Positions 1 through 9,859 are shown, counted from the first letter of the stretch. The stretch is DNA of 40,240 bases from Cyanobacteria bacterium OH_CDB_20 (GCA_023415935.1 JAEZIX010000029.1:1-40240), one strand, 5' to 3'. Numbers and translations are program-made. Notes: generated from the sequence alone by a model not told the origin.

Positions 1-1
1 G

Positions 2-1329
2 ACAGTTATCAATAAAGAGCGTAAAGGTGAGTACCTAGGCGCAACTGTCCAAACTATCCCTCACATTACAAACGAAATTAAGTCTAGAATAAAGAAAGCC
101 GCAAGCCAGTTTAAACCTGATTTTCTATAACAGAAATCGGCGGAACAATTGGTGACATCGAAGGTTTGCCTTTTATTGAAGCAATAAGACAATTTAGAAC
201 TGAAATAGGCTTCGGAAACAGCCTTTCAATCCACGTAACCTTGCTTCCATATTTGCCAACAGCAGGAGAACTTAAGACAAAACCTTCTCAACACAGTGTT
301 TCCATTTTAAGAAGTAACGGTATTCAACCTGAAATTTTGGTTTGTAGAACTTCAAAACCTATCCCTAAAAAAGAAAAAGAAAAACTTGCTCTCTTCTGCT
401 CGGTTCCACAAGACGCAGTTATTGAGTGCAAAGACTTAAAGAGTATTTATGAAGTTCCTCTTGCAATGGAAGAACAAAATTTAGCAAAAGTTGTTCTTGA
501 AAGACTACAAATGAAAGACAAAAAACCTGATTTAAAGTCTTGGAAAGAACTTGTTGAAAAAATAAAAAATCCTACAAAAACAGTTAAAATTGCAATTGCA
601 GGAAAATACACAAAATTATCAGATGCATATATTTCAGTTGTAGAATCACTTAAACATGCAGGCTATAAGCACGGAGCGCAAGTTGAAGTAAAATGGATTG
701 CTGCAGATGAATGTATAGACCTTGAAAAAGCAGCTGAAGCAATTAAAGGAATTGATGGCATTGTCGTTCCAGGCGGCTTCGGAGTAAGAGGCATTGAAGG
801 AAAATTAAACGTAATAAGATATGCTAGAGAAAACAATGTTCCTTTCTTAGGACTTTGTCTTGGCATGCAATGCGCTGTAATAGAATACGCGAGAAATGTA
901 GTAGGCTTAGAAGACGCAAACAGTATGGAATTTGACGAGCATACTCCACATCCTGTAATCGACCTTATGCTTGAACAAAAAAATGTTGAAGGATACGGCG
1001 GAACTATGAGATTGGGGCAATATGAGTGCAAACTTCAAAGAGGCTCTAAGGCTGAAAAAGCATACGGAACAAGCACAATCTATGAACGCCATCGCCACAG
1101 ATATGAAGTTAACAATGAGTATAGACAACAAATCGCTGACGCAGGACTGGTATTCTCAGGCTTATCACCTGACGGAATGCTTTGCGAAATGATAGAATAT
1201 CCTAAAAATGATTGGTTTGTTGCATGCCAGTTCCATCCTGAATTTAAGTCAAGACCGGAAAGACCTCATCCATTATTTGCAGGTCTTGTAGATGCGATAG
1301 TAAAACAACAAAAGGCTACAAAGAAATAA
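2..1329 (+). CDS. pyrG: CTP synthase, 5'-partial and apparently frameshifted
   Basis: CTP synthase makes CTP from UTP, ATP and glutamine in the cytoplasm. The N-terminal ~105 residues lie outside the window. The first stretch (2-130) reads VQTIPHITNEIK, a conserved synthase-domain segment, then hits TAA at 128-130. The conserved continuation ITEIGGTIGDIEGLPF resumes one frame away at 127, so a single A seems to be missing near 125-129. The rest is intact: the glutaminase domain shows PGGFGVRG, the nucleophile elbow GLCLGMQ with its catalytic Cys, and CQFHPE with the His-Glu pair. The stop is one base before the next ATG. The break is more likely a sequencing or assembly error than decay, since everything downstream is well conserved; a -1 slip during translation would also restore the frame. 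The family identification is firm. Confidence 0.9.
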
Positions 1330-1330
1330 A

Positions 1331-2323
1331 ATGGAAAACTCAGAACCAAACACATATGTTTCATGCGATTGGGTAACAAGCGGAATAGAATTTTCATCGC
1401 ATGATGTTAATTTGTGTTGTTTTGGGTACTTACAGGGTGCTGAAAATCATAAAAAAACTAACCTAATCGAAAAATATAACGGTGAACAAATTGATTGGGA
1501 TAAAATTTTTGCAAGAAAAAAAGAAATAAAAGAACTGAACAAAAAAAACACACCTCTAGAATCCTGTAAAAATTGCATTTATATGGAAGATTTAGATTGG
1601 AGTGAAGAAAACTACATTGACCACTTAATTTTAAATCACTGGACAAGCTGTAATTCAAACTGCTTTTATTGCGGCCCTAATCAAATCACCGAGGGTAAAA
1701 AGAATTACAGGCTTCTACCTGTAATAAAAGATATGGTGAAAAAAGGCATTCTAAAAGCAACCCCAAGAAGCTGCGTGACATTTGGAGGTGGAGAACCTAC
1801 CGTATTAAATGAATTTGAAGACCTTTTAAATTTATTTTTAGACCAGGGGTTTACAAACATAAGAATAAATTCTTCAGGCATAAAGTATTCAAAAGCCATT
1901 GAAAAAGGTTTAAAGATAGGGGCGATAAGCCTTGTTATATCACCAGATTCAGGTACTAAAGAAACTTACGAAAAAATAAAAAGGGTAAAATGTTTCGATA
2001 AAGTATGGGACAATCAGAAAAAATATGCGAAAGTTCAAGCAGAAACTAACCTTGTAAAATCAAAATACATAATAATACCTCAACTCAATGATAATAAAGA
2101 AGAAATTGATAAATGGTTTGAAAAAATGCTACAATGTGGAATAAAGGCTTGTGCAGTAAGTGTAGAACAGCATTGGTATTTCGACAATTTCAACAATTTT
2201 TCTGACAGTATTTATCAATCTATAAAGTACATTGAAGAAAAAGCAAAAGACTTAAACTTTGATATTGAAATATATTGCGAAGCTATGAGTATTCTACAAA
2301 AAGGAAAAAACGTAAATGGGTAA
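1331..2323 (+). CDS. Radical-SAM protein with N-terminal cysteine (twitch/SPASM-like) domain, copy 1
   Basis: A 330-residue radical S-adenosylmethionine enzyme of unknown substrate. The [4Fe-4S]-SAM motif is CNSNCFYC (C107, C111, C114), followed by the SAM-binding GGGEPT near residue 155. Ahead of the core is a cysteine domain: C12, the pair C29-C30, a YNGEQIDWD segment at 49-57, then C79 and C82. This order (C, CC, IDWD, CxxC) resembles the auxiliary-cluster SPASM/twitch domain, which normally follows the radical-SAM core. It starts one base after the pyrG stop and overlaps the next paralogue by 8 bp, so the three paralogues look like one operon. I see no precursor peptide gene nearby. Radical-SAM membership is certain; auxiliary Fe-S binding is inferred. 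Confidence 0.9.
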   Translation: MENSEPNTYVSCDWVTSGIEFSSHDVNLCCFGYLQGAENHKKTNLIEKYNGEQIDWDKIFARKKEIKELNKKNTPLESCKNCIYMEDLDWSEENYIDHLILNHWTSCNSNCFYCGPNQITEGKKNYRLLPVIKDMVKKGILKATPRSCVTFGGGEPTVLNEFEDLLNLFLDQGFTNIRINSSGIKYSKAIEKGLKIGAISLVISPDSGTKETYEKIKRVKCFDKVWDNQKKYAKVQAETNLVKSKYIIIPQLNDNKEEIDKWFEKMLQCGIKACAVSVEQHWYFDNFNNFSDSIYQSIKYIEEKAKDLNFDIEIYCEAMSILQKGKNVNG

Positions 2324-3314
2324 TAAATATATTAGTTGCCAAATGATAGAATCAGGGTTTGATGCCAATATTAATTCAATAAATTTCTGTTGTAGATCTT
2401 CTGAAAAGGGACAAGGATTTAAAGCTATTTTTTCAGATTTTAAGGGAGGTAAAATTGATTGGGATAAGTTCTTCGAAATAAAAAATTTCTACAGAAACCA
2501 GTTAAAAGAAGGGAAAATGATCCCGGAATGTGAAGGCTGTATTTACTTAGAAGAAAAAGAATGGCCCGAAGGTGATTATGTTTCATCTTTAAACCTCAAC
2601 AATTGGACCATTTGTAATGCAAAGTGCATATATTGTTCACTTGATTATATGAACAAAACAAACAAAATTTTTAGACACTACGATATGTATCCGATATTTA
2701 AAGATATGGTTGAAAATAAAATTCTAAGACATGGCGGACATATTACAATTGCAGGCGGTGAGCCTTGCATAATAAATGAGTTTGAAAAGATTGTTAAACT
2801 TCTTCTTGATAACAATTACGATACAATTAGAGTCCTCACGAACGGAACAAAATACAGCAAGGGGATTGAAAGAGGTTTAAAATCAGGAGCAGTAAATATT
2901 GTAATTTCCACCGATTCGGGGGCAAGAGAAACATATAAGAAAATAAAACAAATTGATGCCCATAAAAAAGTCTGGGAAAATATTAAAAGATACACATCTG
3001 TTCAAAAAGAACCTTCTCTTGTTAAAACAAAATACATAATTATTCCAAATTTAAATGACAACCATGCTGAAATAGATGAATGGTTCAATATGAATTTAAA
3101 ATCAGGAATAAAAGCGGTTGCCGTTGATATTGAGCAAAACTGGTTCTTAAATAATGGCGATAATATTCCTGAAAAAGTTCACGTTATGCTAAATTACATA
3201 ATTCAAAAAGCAGAGGATTTAAATATTCAACTAGAACCTCATGATAGAGCTGTTCTTATGATTAAAAATGAAGGAAATAGGCATAAAGTTAAATTCCATG
3301 GGAAAGAAATATAA
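2316..3314 (+). CDS. Radical-SAM protein with N-terminal cysteine domain, copy 2
   Basis: Second tandem paralogue, 332 residues. Core motif CNAKCIYC (C100, C104, C107) and AGGEPC in the SAM-binding position, where the usual Thr is Cys. The N-terminal cysteine domain is kept: C8, C25-C26, GGKIDWD at 44-50, C72 and C75. The central barrel shares the signature DSGARETYKKIK with copies 1 and 4, and the C-terminal part has VDIEQNWF, matching VSVEQHWY in copy 1. Its ATG lies inside the end of copy 1 (ATGGGTAA), which suggests translational coupling. Substrate unknown. Confidence 0.9.
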   Translation: MGNKYISCQMIESGFDANINSINFCCRSSEKGQGFKAIFSDFKGGKIDWDKFFEIKNFYRNQLKEGKMIPECEGCIYLEEKEWPEGDYVSSLNLNNWTICNAKCIYCSLDYMNKTNKIFRHYDMYPIFKDMVENKILRHGGHITIAGGEPCIINEFEKIVKLLLDNNYDTIRVLTNGTKYSKGIERGLKSGAVNIVISTDSGARETYKKIKQIDAHKKVWENIKRYTSVQKEPSLVKTKYIIIPNLNDNHAEIDEWFNMNLKSGIKAVAVDIEQNWFLNNGDNIPEKVHVMLNYIIQKAEDLNIQLEPHDRAVLMIKNEGNRHKVKFHGKEI

Positions 3315-3323
3315 AGGTGCTAA

Positions 3324-4283
3324 ATGGAGTATGAAAGCTGTGAGCACTTAAGACACTCAATTCAGTTTTGGCGAGATCAAATTAGTTTTTGTTGCCAGTC
3401 AGGAATAAGAACTCCTGAATTTTTTTGCATGGTAAAAGAATATAACGGCGAAAAGCTTGATTGGGATAGCCTAAACAATCAAAGACTGCAACATATTGAA
3501 AACATGAAAAACGGCATAAAGAATGTTTTTTGTAACGGCTGTGATTATGCCAAGATAGATGATTGGGAAGACTATACTCCTAAGATAAACTCAATAATAA
3601 TATCTCACTGGATGAGATGTAATTCTAACTGCATATACTGCGCTCTAGACAAAAACGAAAAAAAGAAACCTTATAAAATGCTTCCTATTCTGGAAGAAAT
3701 GAAAAACAATAATCTTCTTGATTTCAATGGGAAACTACTATTTGGAGGAGGAGAACCAACCTGTCTTGATGAATTTGAAAAAATCCTAGAATTTTTTTAC
3801 AAAAATGGAATTGAAGATGTTCAAATAAATTCTTCAGGAATAAAATTCAGCAATACTATAGCAAAATACCTTGATAGAGACGGAACAAAATTAACTATTT
3901 CGCCTGATTCTTCAGACAAAGAACTATATAAGAAAATCAAGAGAGTTAATAAACACAATGATGTTTGGAAAAATATAAAAAAATACGCCTCAAAACAAAA
4001 AGGAAATCGCAATGGGGTTAGGACAAAATTCATAATCCTCCCCGGAATAAATAGCACAAAAAAACATATAGAAAATTGGCTAATAAAAAGCAAAGAAAAC
4101 GGTATAAACTCTGTTATTCTTGATGTTGAGACAAGATGGTATACACAACACAAGGAAAATATACCACAATCATTAATAGATTTGTTCTTATTTTTTGAAG
4201 AGAAAGCAAAAGAACTTGAACTAGAAACAAATTATTACGCGGTTGGAGAGTTTATAAAGCCTCTTTTGCATAAGCAGAATTAA
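3324..4283 (+). CDS. Radical-SAM protein with N-terminal cysteine domain, copy 3
   Basis: Third tandem paralogue, 319 residues. Core motif CNSNCIYC (C99, C103, C106) and GGGEPT. The N-terminal domain has C6, C23-C24, YNGEKLDWD at 40-48, C70 and C73. It is the most divergent of the three: the usual DSGxxETYKKIK reads DSSDKELYKKIK, and the C-terminal signature is LDVETRWY. An AAAGGTG ribosome site precedes the ATG, and the gap from copy 2 is 9 bp. Its stop overlaps by 4 bp that of era, which converges from the other strand. Substrate unknown. Confidence 0.9.
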   Translation: MEYESCEHLRHSIQFWRDQISFCCQSGIRTPEFFCMVKEYNGEKLDWDSLNNQRLQHIENMKNGIKNVFCNGCDYAKIDDWEDYTPKINSIIISHWMRCNSNCIYCALDKNEKKKPYKMLPILEEMKNNNLLDFNGKLLFGGGEPTCLDEFEKILEFFYKNGIEDVQINSSGIKFSNTIAKYLDRDGTKLTISPDSSDKELYKKIKRVNKHNDVWKNIKKYASKQKGNRNGVRTKFIILPGINSTKKHIENWLIKSKENGINSVILDVETRWYTQHKENIPQSLIDLFLFFEEKAKELELETNYYAVGEFIKPLLHKQN

Positions 4284-5173
4284 TACATTTGTTCAATGTT
4301 TTTAGACTTTTTGCGCCAGTCTTTTATAACTTTAACATTTAGTTCAAGAAAGACCTTTTTATCTGCTGTCTTTTCAATTTCTAGCCTTGCTTCTGTTCCA
4401 ATTTTTTTAAGCATTTGGGCTTTTTTGCCAATCAGGATGCCTTTTTGACTGTCATGTTCAACAATAATATCAGCTGAAATCCTATCAATATTTGGTTTTT
4501 CTTCGTAATTATTTATTACAACTGCAACTGAATGAGGAATTTCATCATGGGTATAAAGCAAGATTTTTTCTCTAATTAGCTCTCTTGCAATATTTCTCAT
4601 AGTCTCATCAGTAAGTTCATCCTCAGCATAAATTGGCTCACCCTCAGGGAGCTTTCTTACAATATTATCGACTAAAGTATCCATATTTCTGCCTGTTTTA
4701 GCTGAAATCCTTACACAAGGAATATTTTCCTTAAACAATAATTTATAAGTTATTATGTTTTCTTCTTTCTTTATAGGATCTTTGATAAGGTCTGATTTAT
4801 TAACAACAATAAGAACAGGTATTTTAGTAGTAGCTAAAAGATTTTCCAAAATCCATTTATCACCACGCCCTGCAGGAGTTGTAGCATCTACAACAAACAA
4901 AATCAAGTCAACATCAGGGAGTGCAAGTTTTGTTTCATCTAAAAGACACTCTCCCAGCTTATCTAAAGGTTTGTGAACACCCGGAGTATCAACAAAAACA
5001 ATCTGAGCCTCTTCTGTTGTTATAATACCTTTAATTCTTCTTCTGGTAGTTTGAGCTTTATCTGTTGCAATAGCAATCTTTTGCCCTACAAGATTATTTA
5101 AAAGTGTTGATTTGCCTACATTTGGGCGGCCAATTATTGCAACAAATCCTGATTTAAACTGTTTCATCTTCAT
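4280..5173 (-). CDS. era: GTPase Era
   Basis: Era is an essential GTPase that binds the 3' end of 16S rRNA during 30S subunit maturation. G1 is GRPNVGKST (about residues 15-23), G3 is DTPGVH and G4 is NKSD. A C-terminal KH RNA-binding domain carries GILIGKKAQMLKKIG, so this is Era and not HydF or another Era-like GTPase. About 297 residues, normal for the family. I chose the ATG at 5173, giving MKMKQFKSGF; the ATG at 5167 is equally possible and an upstream TTG at 5191 less likely. The start lies inside the 3' end of the upstream transporter gene, so the two are probably co-transcribed and coupled. Confidence 0.95.
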   Translation of the reverse strand: MKMKQFKSGFVAIIGRPNVGKSTLLNNLVGQKIAIATDKAQTTRRRIKGIITTEEAQIVFVDTPGVHKPLDKLGECLLDETKLALPDVDLILFVVDATTPAGRGDKWILENLLATTKIPVLIVVNKSDLIKDPIKKEENIITYKLLFKENIPCVRISAKTGRNMDTLVDNIVRKLPEGEPIYAEDELTDETMRNIARELIREKILLYTHDEIPHSVAVVINNYEEKPNIDRISADIIVEHDSQKGILIGKKAQMLKKIGTEARLEIEKTADKKVFLELNVKVIKDWRKKSKNIEQMY

Positions 5174-6998
5174 TACTTTCAGCAACTTCAAACTGGTCTA
5201 CAAATGGGGTCTTTTTAGTCATAATAACTCTTGAAATACGACGTCCATCAAGTTCTGTAACCTTGTATGAAATATTTTTATCTTCAACTACAACATTAAT
5301 TTCAGGCTCTTTACCCAATAGCCCAAATATATACCCTCCGAGGGTTTGGAAGTCTTCATTAGGAATATCAAGATCATATTTTTCGTTAATATCGTCAATA
5401 TCAATCTGAGAAGAAACATTCAAAGTATTATCATCAATTTTAATAATTTCAGGAATAGGCGCTTCATCAAATTCATCATAGATTTCGCCCACTATTTCTT
5501 CCAAAATATCTTCAACTGTTACAATCCCTGCGATCCCGCCGTGTTCATCAACAACAGCAGCTATTTGATTTTTAGATGATGTAAAATCATTTAAAAGATC
5601 ACTTATAAATTTATTTTCAGGAACAACTAAAATATCCCTTACAATACTTTTTATTGAAAAATCTTCTGGAACCTTGTCTCTAACTGCTTTTAAAACGTCC
5701 TTTGCATTAACAACACCAATGATATTATCAACATTTTCTTCATAAACAGGAATTCTTGTGTGACCTGAATCAATTATTTGATCAATAAGTTTTTCAAGAG
5801 GATCATCTGCTGCTATAAAACTTATTTTGGTTCTTGGAACCATAATTTCTTTAACGACAGTTTGCGCAAAAGAGTAGAAGTTTGAAAGCATATTTGCTTC
5901 ATTATTATCGATAACTTCAATTTTTTCGCCTTCTTCGATAATTTTATCAAACTTATCTTCCCAGTTTTCTTCTGCATCATCTGCTTGGATTTCAATTGCA
6001 ACGTGCGAAATATTATTAATATTTTCTCTTATCTTACGCTCAAGCATATCCGCGATATCATCTGCATCTTTTACTTGAATTTCAGGATCTACTTCAATCG
6101 TCATATTAACAATAAGCCCGGAGGTGCCCATATCCATAGTCTTAAGCTCATGAACGCATGCAATTCCGTGAAGATTATCCGCTACTTGCCTTATTACTTC
6201 CTCGGTTTGAGGTTCAGCTGACTGCCCTGTTAACAAATTAACATTATTTTTAAGCAAATAAATTGCTAAACAGAACAATATAAGACCGATTAAGATAGAA
6301 GCAATTGCATCAGGCCAAAACGCATAATGAACAGGCAACAAGAACTTAGAAATACTAAGTGCAACAAGAGCGATTACAACACCTGAAAGAGCAGCTACAT
6401 CTTCGTACCAGACAAATTTTGTAGTAGGACTTTTAATATGTCTTACATATTTTATAGAATTAAAAAAATCTTTGATTTTATTATTAGTACGGCAAATACT
6501 TGCCTCAGCAAGGACAGCATTCATTGCGCTATTAACTGCCCAGAGTTCAAAAAGCATACTTACAATAAGCGTTATTGCAATGAGATGATAGTTTTCGAGT
6601 AAATCGTTAGGGTTATGTGTATCGCTAATAATTTTATCAACACCGCTTCCGATTGCTATAGCAGTACCAGCAAGCATTAATATAGAAGCAAAAAGCGCCC
6701 ATATATTAGCTTCGAGCCCATATCCGAAAGGATGAGCGTCATCTGCAGGTCTTGCTCCTCTTTTTAGTCCTATCAAAAGACAAATGCTATTAAAAGAATC
6801 GACAAAAGAGTGTGCCGCTTCTGAAAGCAAAGCCGAACTTCCTGAGAAAAACCAACAAATAAGTTTAACCGAAGCAATTCCTACATTTGCGATAAAAGCT
6901 CTAATAACAGCAAGTAAATTTTGTTTAGCCGAATGAGATTCTTGAGTTTCTAAATTATTGAGAGATTCCTCGGCGGGACTAGCGCTATCTGATGCCAT
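5154..6998 (-). CDS. CDF cation-efflux transporter fused to a CorC/HlyC-type CBS module
   Basis: A 614-residue membrane protein joining two families. Residues ~25-245 form a cation diffusion facilitator with about six membrane spans; TM2 has H63-xxx-D67 (HSFVD), there is a HPFGYG loop, and TM5 begins with an acidic YEDVA. Residues ~250-330 look like the CDF cytoplasmic dimerisation domain. From ~365 the sequence turns into the soluble half of the CorC/HlyC family: VKEIMVPRTKI, SGHTRIPVYEE and DEHGGIAGIVTVEDILEEIVGEI (shown here in parts of one CBS pair), then a transporter-associated domain ending in GRRISRV. CorC proteins normally carry a DUF21 membrane domain, which is replaced here. A role in Zn, Mn or Mg export gated by nucleotide binding is inferred. 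The frame is open throughout. Start ATG at 6998 with an upstream AAGGTG at long spacing. Confidence 0.88.
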   Translation of the reverse strand: MASDSASPAEESLNNLETQESHSAKQNLLAVIRAFIANVGIASVKLICWFFSGSSALLSEAAHSFVDSFNSICLLIGLKRGARPADDAHPFGYGLEANIWALFASILMLAGTAIAIGSGVDKIISDTHNPNDLLENYHLIAITLIVSMLFELWAVNSAMNAVLAEASICRTNNKIKDFFNSIKYVRHIKSPTTKFVWYEDVAALSGVVIALVALSISKFLLPVHYAFWPDAIASILIGLILFCLAIYLLKNNVNLLTGQSAEPQTEEVIRQVADNLHGIACVHELKTMDMGTSGLIVNMTIEVDPEIQVKDADDIADMLERKIRENINNISHVAIEIQADDAEENWEDKFDKIIEEGEKIEVIDNNEANMLSNFYSFAQTVVKEIMVPRTKISFIAADDPLEKLIDQIIDSGHTRIPVYEENVDNIIGVVNAKDVLKAVRDKVPEDFSIKSIVRDILVVPENKFISDLLNDFTSSKNQIAAVVDEHGGIAGIVTVEDILEEIVGEIYDEFDEAPIPEIIKIDDNTLNVSSQIDIDDINEKYDLDIPNEDFQTLGGYIFGLLGKEPEINVVVEDKNISYKVTELDGRRISRVIMTKKTPFVDQFEVAESNEDETV

Positions 6999-7100
6999 TT
7001 ATTTTATTTTTTCACCTTATTATTACAACCAGTATATATATTATAGAAGAAAATAAATCAATTGTCTATTTTTCCTATAAATAGCATAAGGGTTTATAGT

Positions 7101-7128
7101 TTCACTATGTAATTCTTTGTAGTAAAAT
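7101..7128 (+). promoter_or_regulatory. Possible alaS promoter
   Basis: TTCACT at 7101-7106 and TAAAAT at 7123-7128, 16 bp apart, would start transcription about 25 nt before the AGAGGA ribosome site of alaS. Both boxes match consensus only partly, and the region is very AT-rich, so chance matches are likely. Confidence 0.3.
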
Positions 7129-7159
7129 ATTTTTAAAGAAATACATAGAGGATAAAAAT

Positions 7160-9787
7160 ATGACAAAAGAGCTTTCAGGAAATGAGATAAGAAAAGCATT
7201 TATAGATTTTTTCAAAGATAAACACCAGCATACTGAGGTGGAAAGCTCAAGTTTAGTTCCTGATAATCCGACTGTACTTTTGACAACAGCGGGTATGCTT
7301 CAGTTTTTGCCATATTTTTTAGGCTTAGAAAAAGCACCTTACGATCCTCCAAGAGCGGTTTCTTGTCAAAAATGCGCAAGAGCTGGTGGTAAAGACTCTG
7401 ACATCGAAAATGTCGGCAGAACCCCAAGGCACCACACATTTTTTGAAATGTTAGGCAATTTCAGCTTCGGCGACTATTACAAAAAAGAAGTTATTCCTTG
7501 GAGTTGGGATTTTGTAACCAATTATTTAAAGCTAGACCCTGAAAGACTTTGGATAACAATATTTGAAACAGATGACGAGGCATTCGAGATTTGGAACAAA
7601 GATGTTGGAATTCCTGCCGAAAGAATAATAAGAAAAGGCAAAAAAGATAACTTCTGGGGACCTCCGGGGGCAACAGGTTCTTGCGGGCCTTGCTCTGAGA
7701 TACATTATGATCTTGGCGAAGACCTAAAATGCAGCGATGACTGTTCTATTTCAACCTGTGAATGCGACAGATGGGTCGAAATTTGGAATCTTGTATTCAC
7801 AGAACTTTTCCAGGACGAAGAAGGGAACCACTCACCTTTAGAAGACAAAAACGTTGATACTGGAATGGGCCTAGAACGCATAACAATGGTAGTTCAAGGC
7901 AAACGTTCAACTTTTGAAACAGACCTTTTAAAACCTATTTTAGATGAAGTTTCAAAAATAACAGGCGTTCCATATAAACAAAGTGAAAAAACAGACGTTT
8001 CGCTAAGAATAATAACGGATCACGCAAGATGCGTATCTTTTATGATAAATGACGGCGTAAGACCCGGAAATGAAGGCAGAAACTACGTTTTAAGAATGAT
8101 TATGAGAAGGGCGCTAAGACACGGAAAGATTCTAGGTCTTGAGCTTCCATTCTTATTCAATTTAGTTGACACGATAATCGACCTCTACAAAGGTTCTTAT
8201 CCTGACCTTGAAACCAATAAAGACAAGATAAAAGAAGTCATTAAAAAAGAAGAAGAAAGATTCAAATTAACTCTTGATAGAGGATATAAATTAATTGAAG
8301 AATTTATCGAGAAAAAAGAAGATATTTCGGGCGAAGACGCATTTAAACTATATGATACATTCGGCTTCCCGCTAGAATTAACGATAGAAATAGCTCAGGA
8401 AACTGGGCTAAATGTTGATACTGAAGGCTTTAAAAAAGAAATGGAAGCTCAAAGAGCAAGAGCAAAAGCTGCAACCCAAAAAATTAGTCTTACAGACGAT
8501 TTGGTCTATGTTGATATTGAAAACAAAAACGGCTCAACAAAGTTCCTAGGCTACGACACATTAAAGAGCGAAGCTAAAGTTATTGCAACAGTAGAAGCAG
8601 GAAATGATGACGAATATCTAGATATCATTCTTGATAGAACTCCATTTTACGGCGAATGCGGCGGGCAAGTCGGTGATACAGGCATTATAGAAAATGCAAC
8701 GTTTAAAGCAGAAGTTTTAAATACATTTAGAGTAAATAAGCTATTTGTACACAGAACCCGTATTGAAAAGGGCGATGTCAAAGCAGGAGATGTGGTTACG
8801 GCGTCAGTTGACGAGGCAAGAAGAAAAGAAATTACAGCCCACCATTCAAACGCTCACCTTTTGCAAGCTGCTCTTATAAAAGTGCTTGGAGACGGCGTAA
8901 AACAGGCTGGTTCTCAGGTTGAAGAAGATAGAACCCGTTTTGACTTTTCTTTCGATAGAGGAATGACACATGATGAAATCAAAAAGGTTGAAGAACTAAT
9001 CAACAAGTGGATTAGAGAAGAAGAACCTCAAGAAACAATTGTTATGAATATTGAAGAAGCCCAAAAATCAGGCGCAATGGCTCTTTTTGGCGAAAAATAT
9101 GATGAAAACGTAAGAGTTGTAAAAATCGGTGATGTTTCAAAAGAACTTTGCGGTGGAACACACGTTCAAAATACTTCTCAAATAAGACTTACAAAAATTA
9201 CATCAGAAAGCGCAATAGCTGCGGGAACAAGAAGAATAGAAGCTGTTTGCGGCGATGCAGCACTAAAATACTTAAACGAAAAAGCTGAAATCACAGACAA
9301 TCTAGCCCGTAATTTCAAAATACCTGTTAACGAAGTAATTACAAAGGTTGAAAAACTTTCAGAAGACAATAAAACTCTTCAGCACGAACTTGCAAGTCTT
9401 AAAACAGAAGCTGCAAAAGAAAAATTTAAAACTTATGCAGAAAAAGCATCTGATATAAATGGCGGAAAACTTCTTGTAGCAAAACTTGAAGGAATAGATC
9501 AAGCTGCAATGAAAGCAGGACTTGAAAGCTTAGACGTAAAACTTGGAAAAGCCGTTATCATTCTTGTATCGGTTATTTCTTCTGAACAAACTGTCATCAT
9601 GGTTAAAGTCCACGAAGATTTTGTTCAAAAAGGGATAAACGCAGGTAAAATTGTATCTGAAATAGCACAAGCTACAGGCGGAAAAGGTGGCGGAAAGCCA
9701 AATTACGCACAAGGAGCAGGAAAAACCGCTTCTGGATTAGATGAAATTTTAGCTAAAATTGAAAACGAAATAAAATCTTCTCTATAA
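7160..9787 (+). CDS. alaS: Alanine--tRNA ligase
   Basis: Charges tRNA-Ala and edits mischarged Ser and Gly. The 875 residues match the full family length. The class II catalytic core has RHHTFFEMLGNFSFGDY and FWGPPGATGSCGPCSEIHYD near the N-terminus. The editing domain has the zinc ligands HHSNAH (near residue 560) and CGGTH (near 665). The C-Ala domain is present at the end, with GGKGGGKPNYAQGAG. The ATG follows AGAGGATAAAAAT, a good ribosome site. It is divergent from the transporter gene across a 161-bp gap. Confidence 0.97.
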   Translation: MTKELSGNEIRKAFIDFFKDKHQHTEVESSSLVPDNPTVLLTTAGMLQFLPYFLGLEKAPYDPPRAVSCQKCARAGGKDSDIENVGRTPRHHTFFEMLGNFSFGDYYKKEVIPWSWDFVTNYLKLDPERLWITIFETDDEAFEIWNKDVGIPAERIIRKGKKDNFWGPPGATGSCGPCSEIHYDLGEDLKCSDDCSISTCECDRWVEIWNLVFTELFQDEEGNHSPLEDKNVDTGMGLERITMVVQGKRSTFETDLLKPILDEVSKITGVPYKQSEKTDVSLRIITDHARCVSFMINDGVRPGNEGRNYVLRMIMRRALRHGKILGLELPFLFNLVDTIIDLYKGSYPDLETNKDKIKEVIKKEEERFKLTLDRGYKLIEEFIEKKEDISGEDAFKLYDTFGFPLELTIEIAQETGLNVDTEGFKKEMEAQRARAKAATQKISLTDDLVYVDIENKNGSTKFLGYDTLKSEAKVIATVEAGNDDEYLDIILDRTPFYGECGGQVGDTGIIENATFKAEVLNTFRVNKLFVHRTRIEKGDVKAGDVVTASVDEARRKEITAHHSNAHLLQAALIKVLGDGVKQAGSQVEEDRTRFDFSFDRGMTHDEIKKVEELINKWIREEEPQETIVMNIEEAQKSGAMALFGEKYDENVRVVKIGDVSKELCGGTHVQNTSQIRLTKITSESAIAAGTRRIEAVCGDAALKYLNEKAEITDNLARNFKIPVNEVITKVEKLSEDNKTLQHELASLKTEAAKEKFKTYAEKASDINGGKLLVAKLEGIDQAAMKAGLESLDVKLGKAVIILVSVISSEQTVIMVKVHEDFVQKGINAGKIVSEIAQATGGKGGGKPNYAQGAGKTASGLDEILAKIENEIKSSL

Positions 9788-9859
9788 ATAAATTTTTTAT
9801 TACATAGCAAAAAAATTTTTTATGTAACTTAAAACACATGGCCAAGAGAAGGAATTGCT

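Noticed and set aside
4280..5173. The GTPase next to radical-SAM genes considered as HydF
   Set aside because: It has a C-terminal KH domain (GILIGKKAQ) and no cysteine cluster motif, so it is Era.
9790..9830. A/T-rich inverted repeat after alaS as a terminator
   Set aside because: The stem has almost no G-C pairs and no T-run follows in the right place, so I could not support it.
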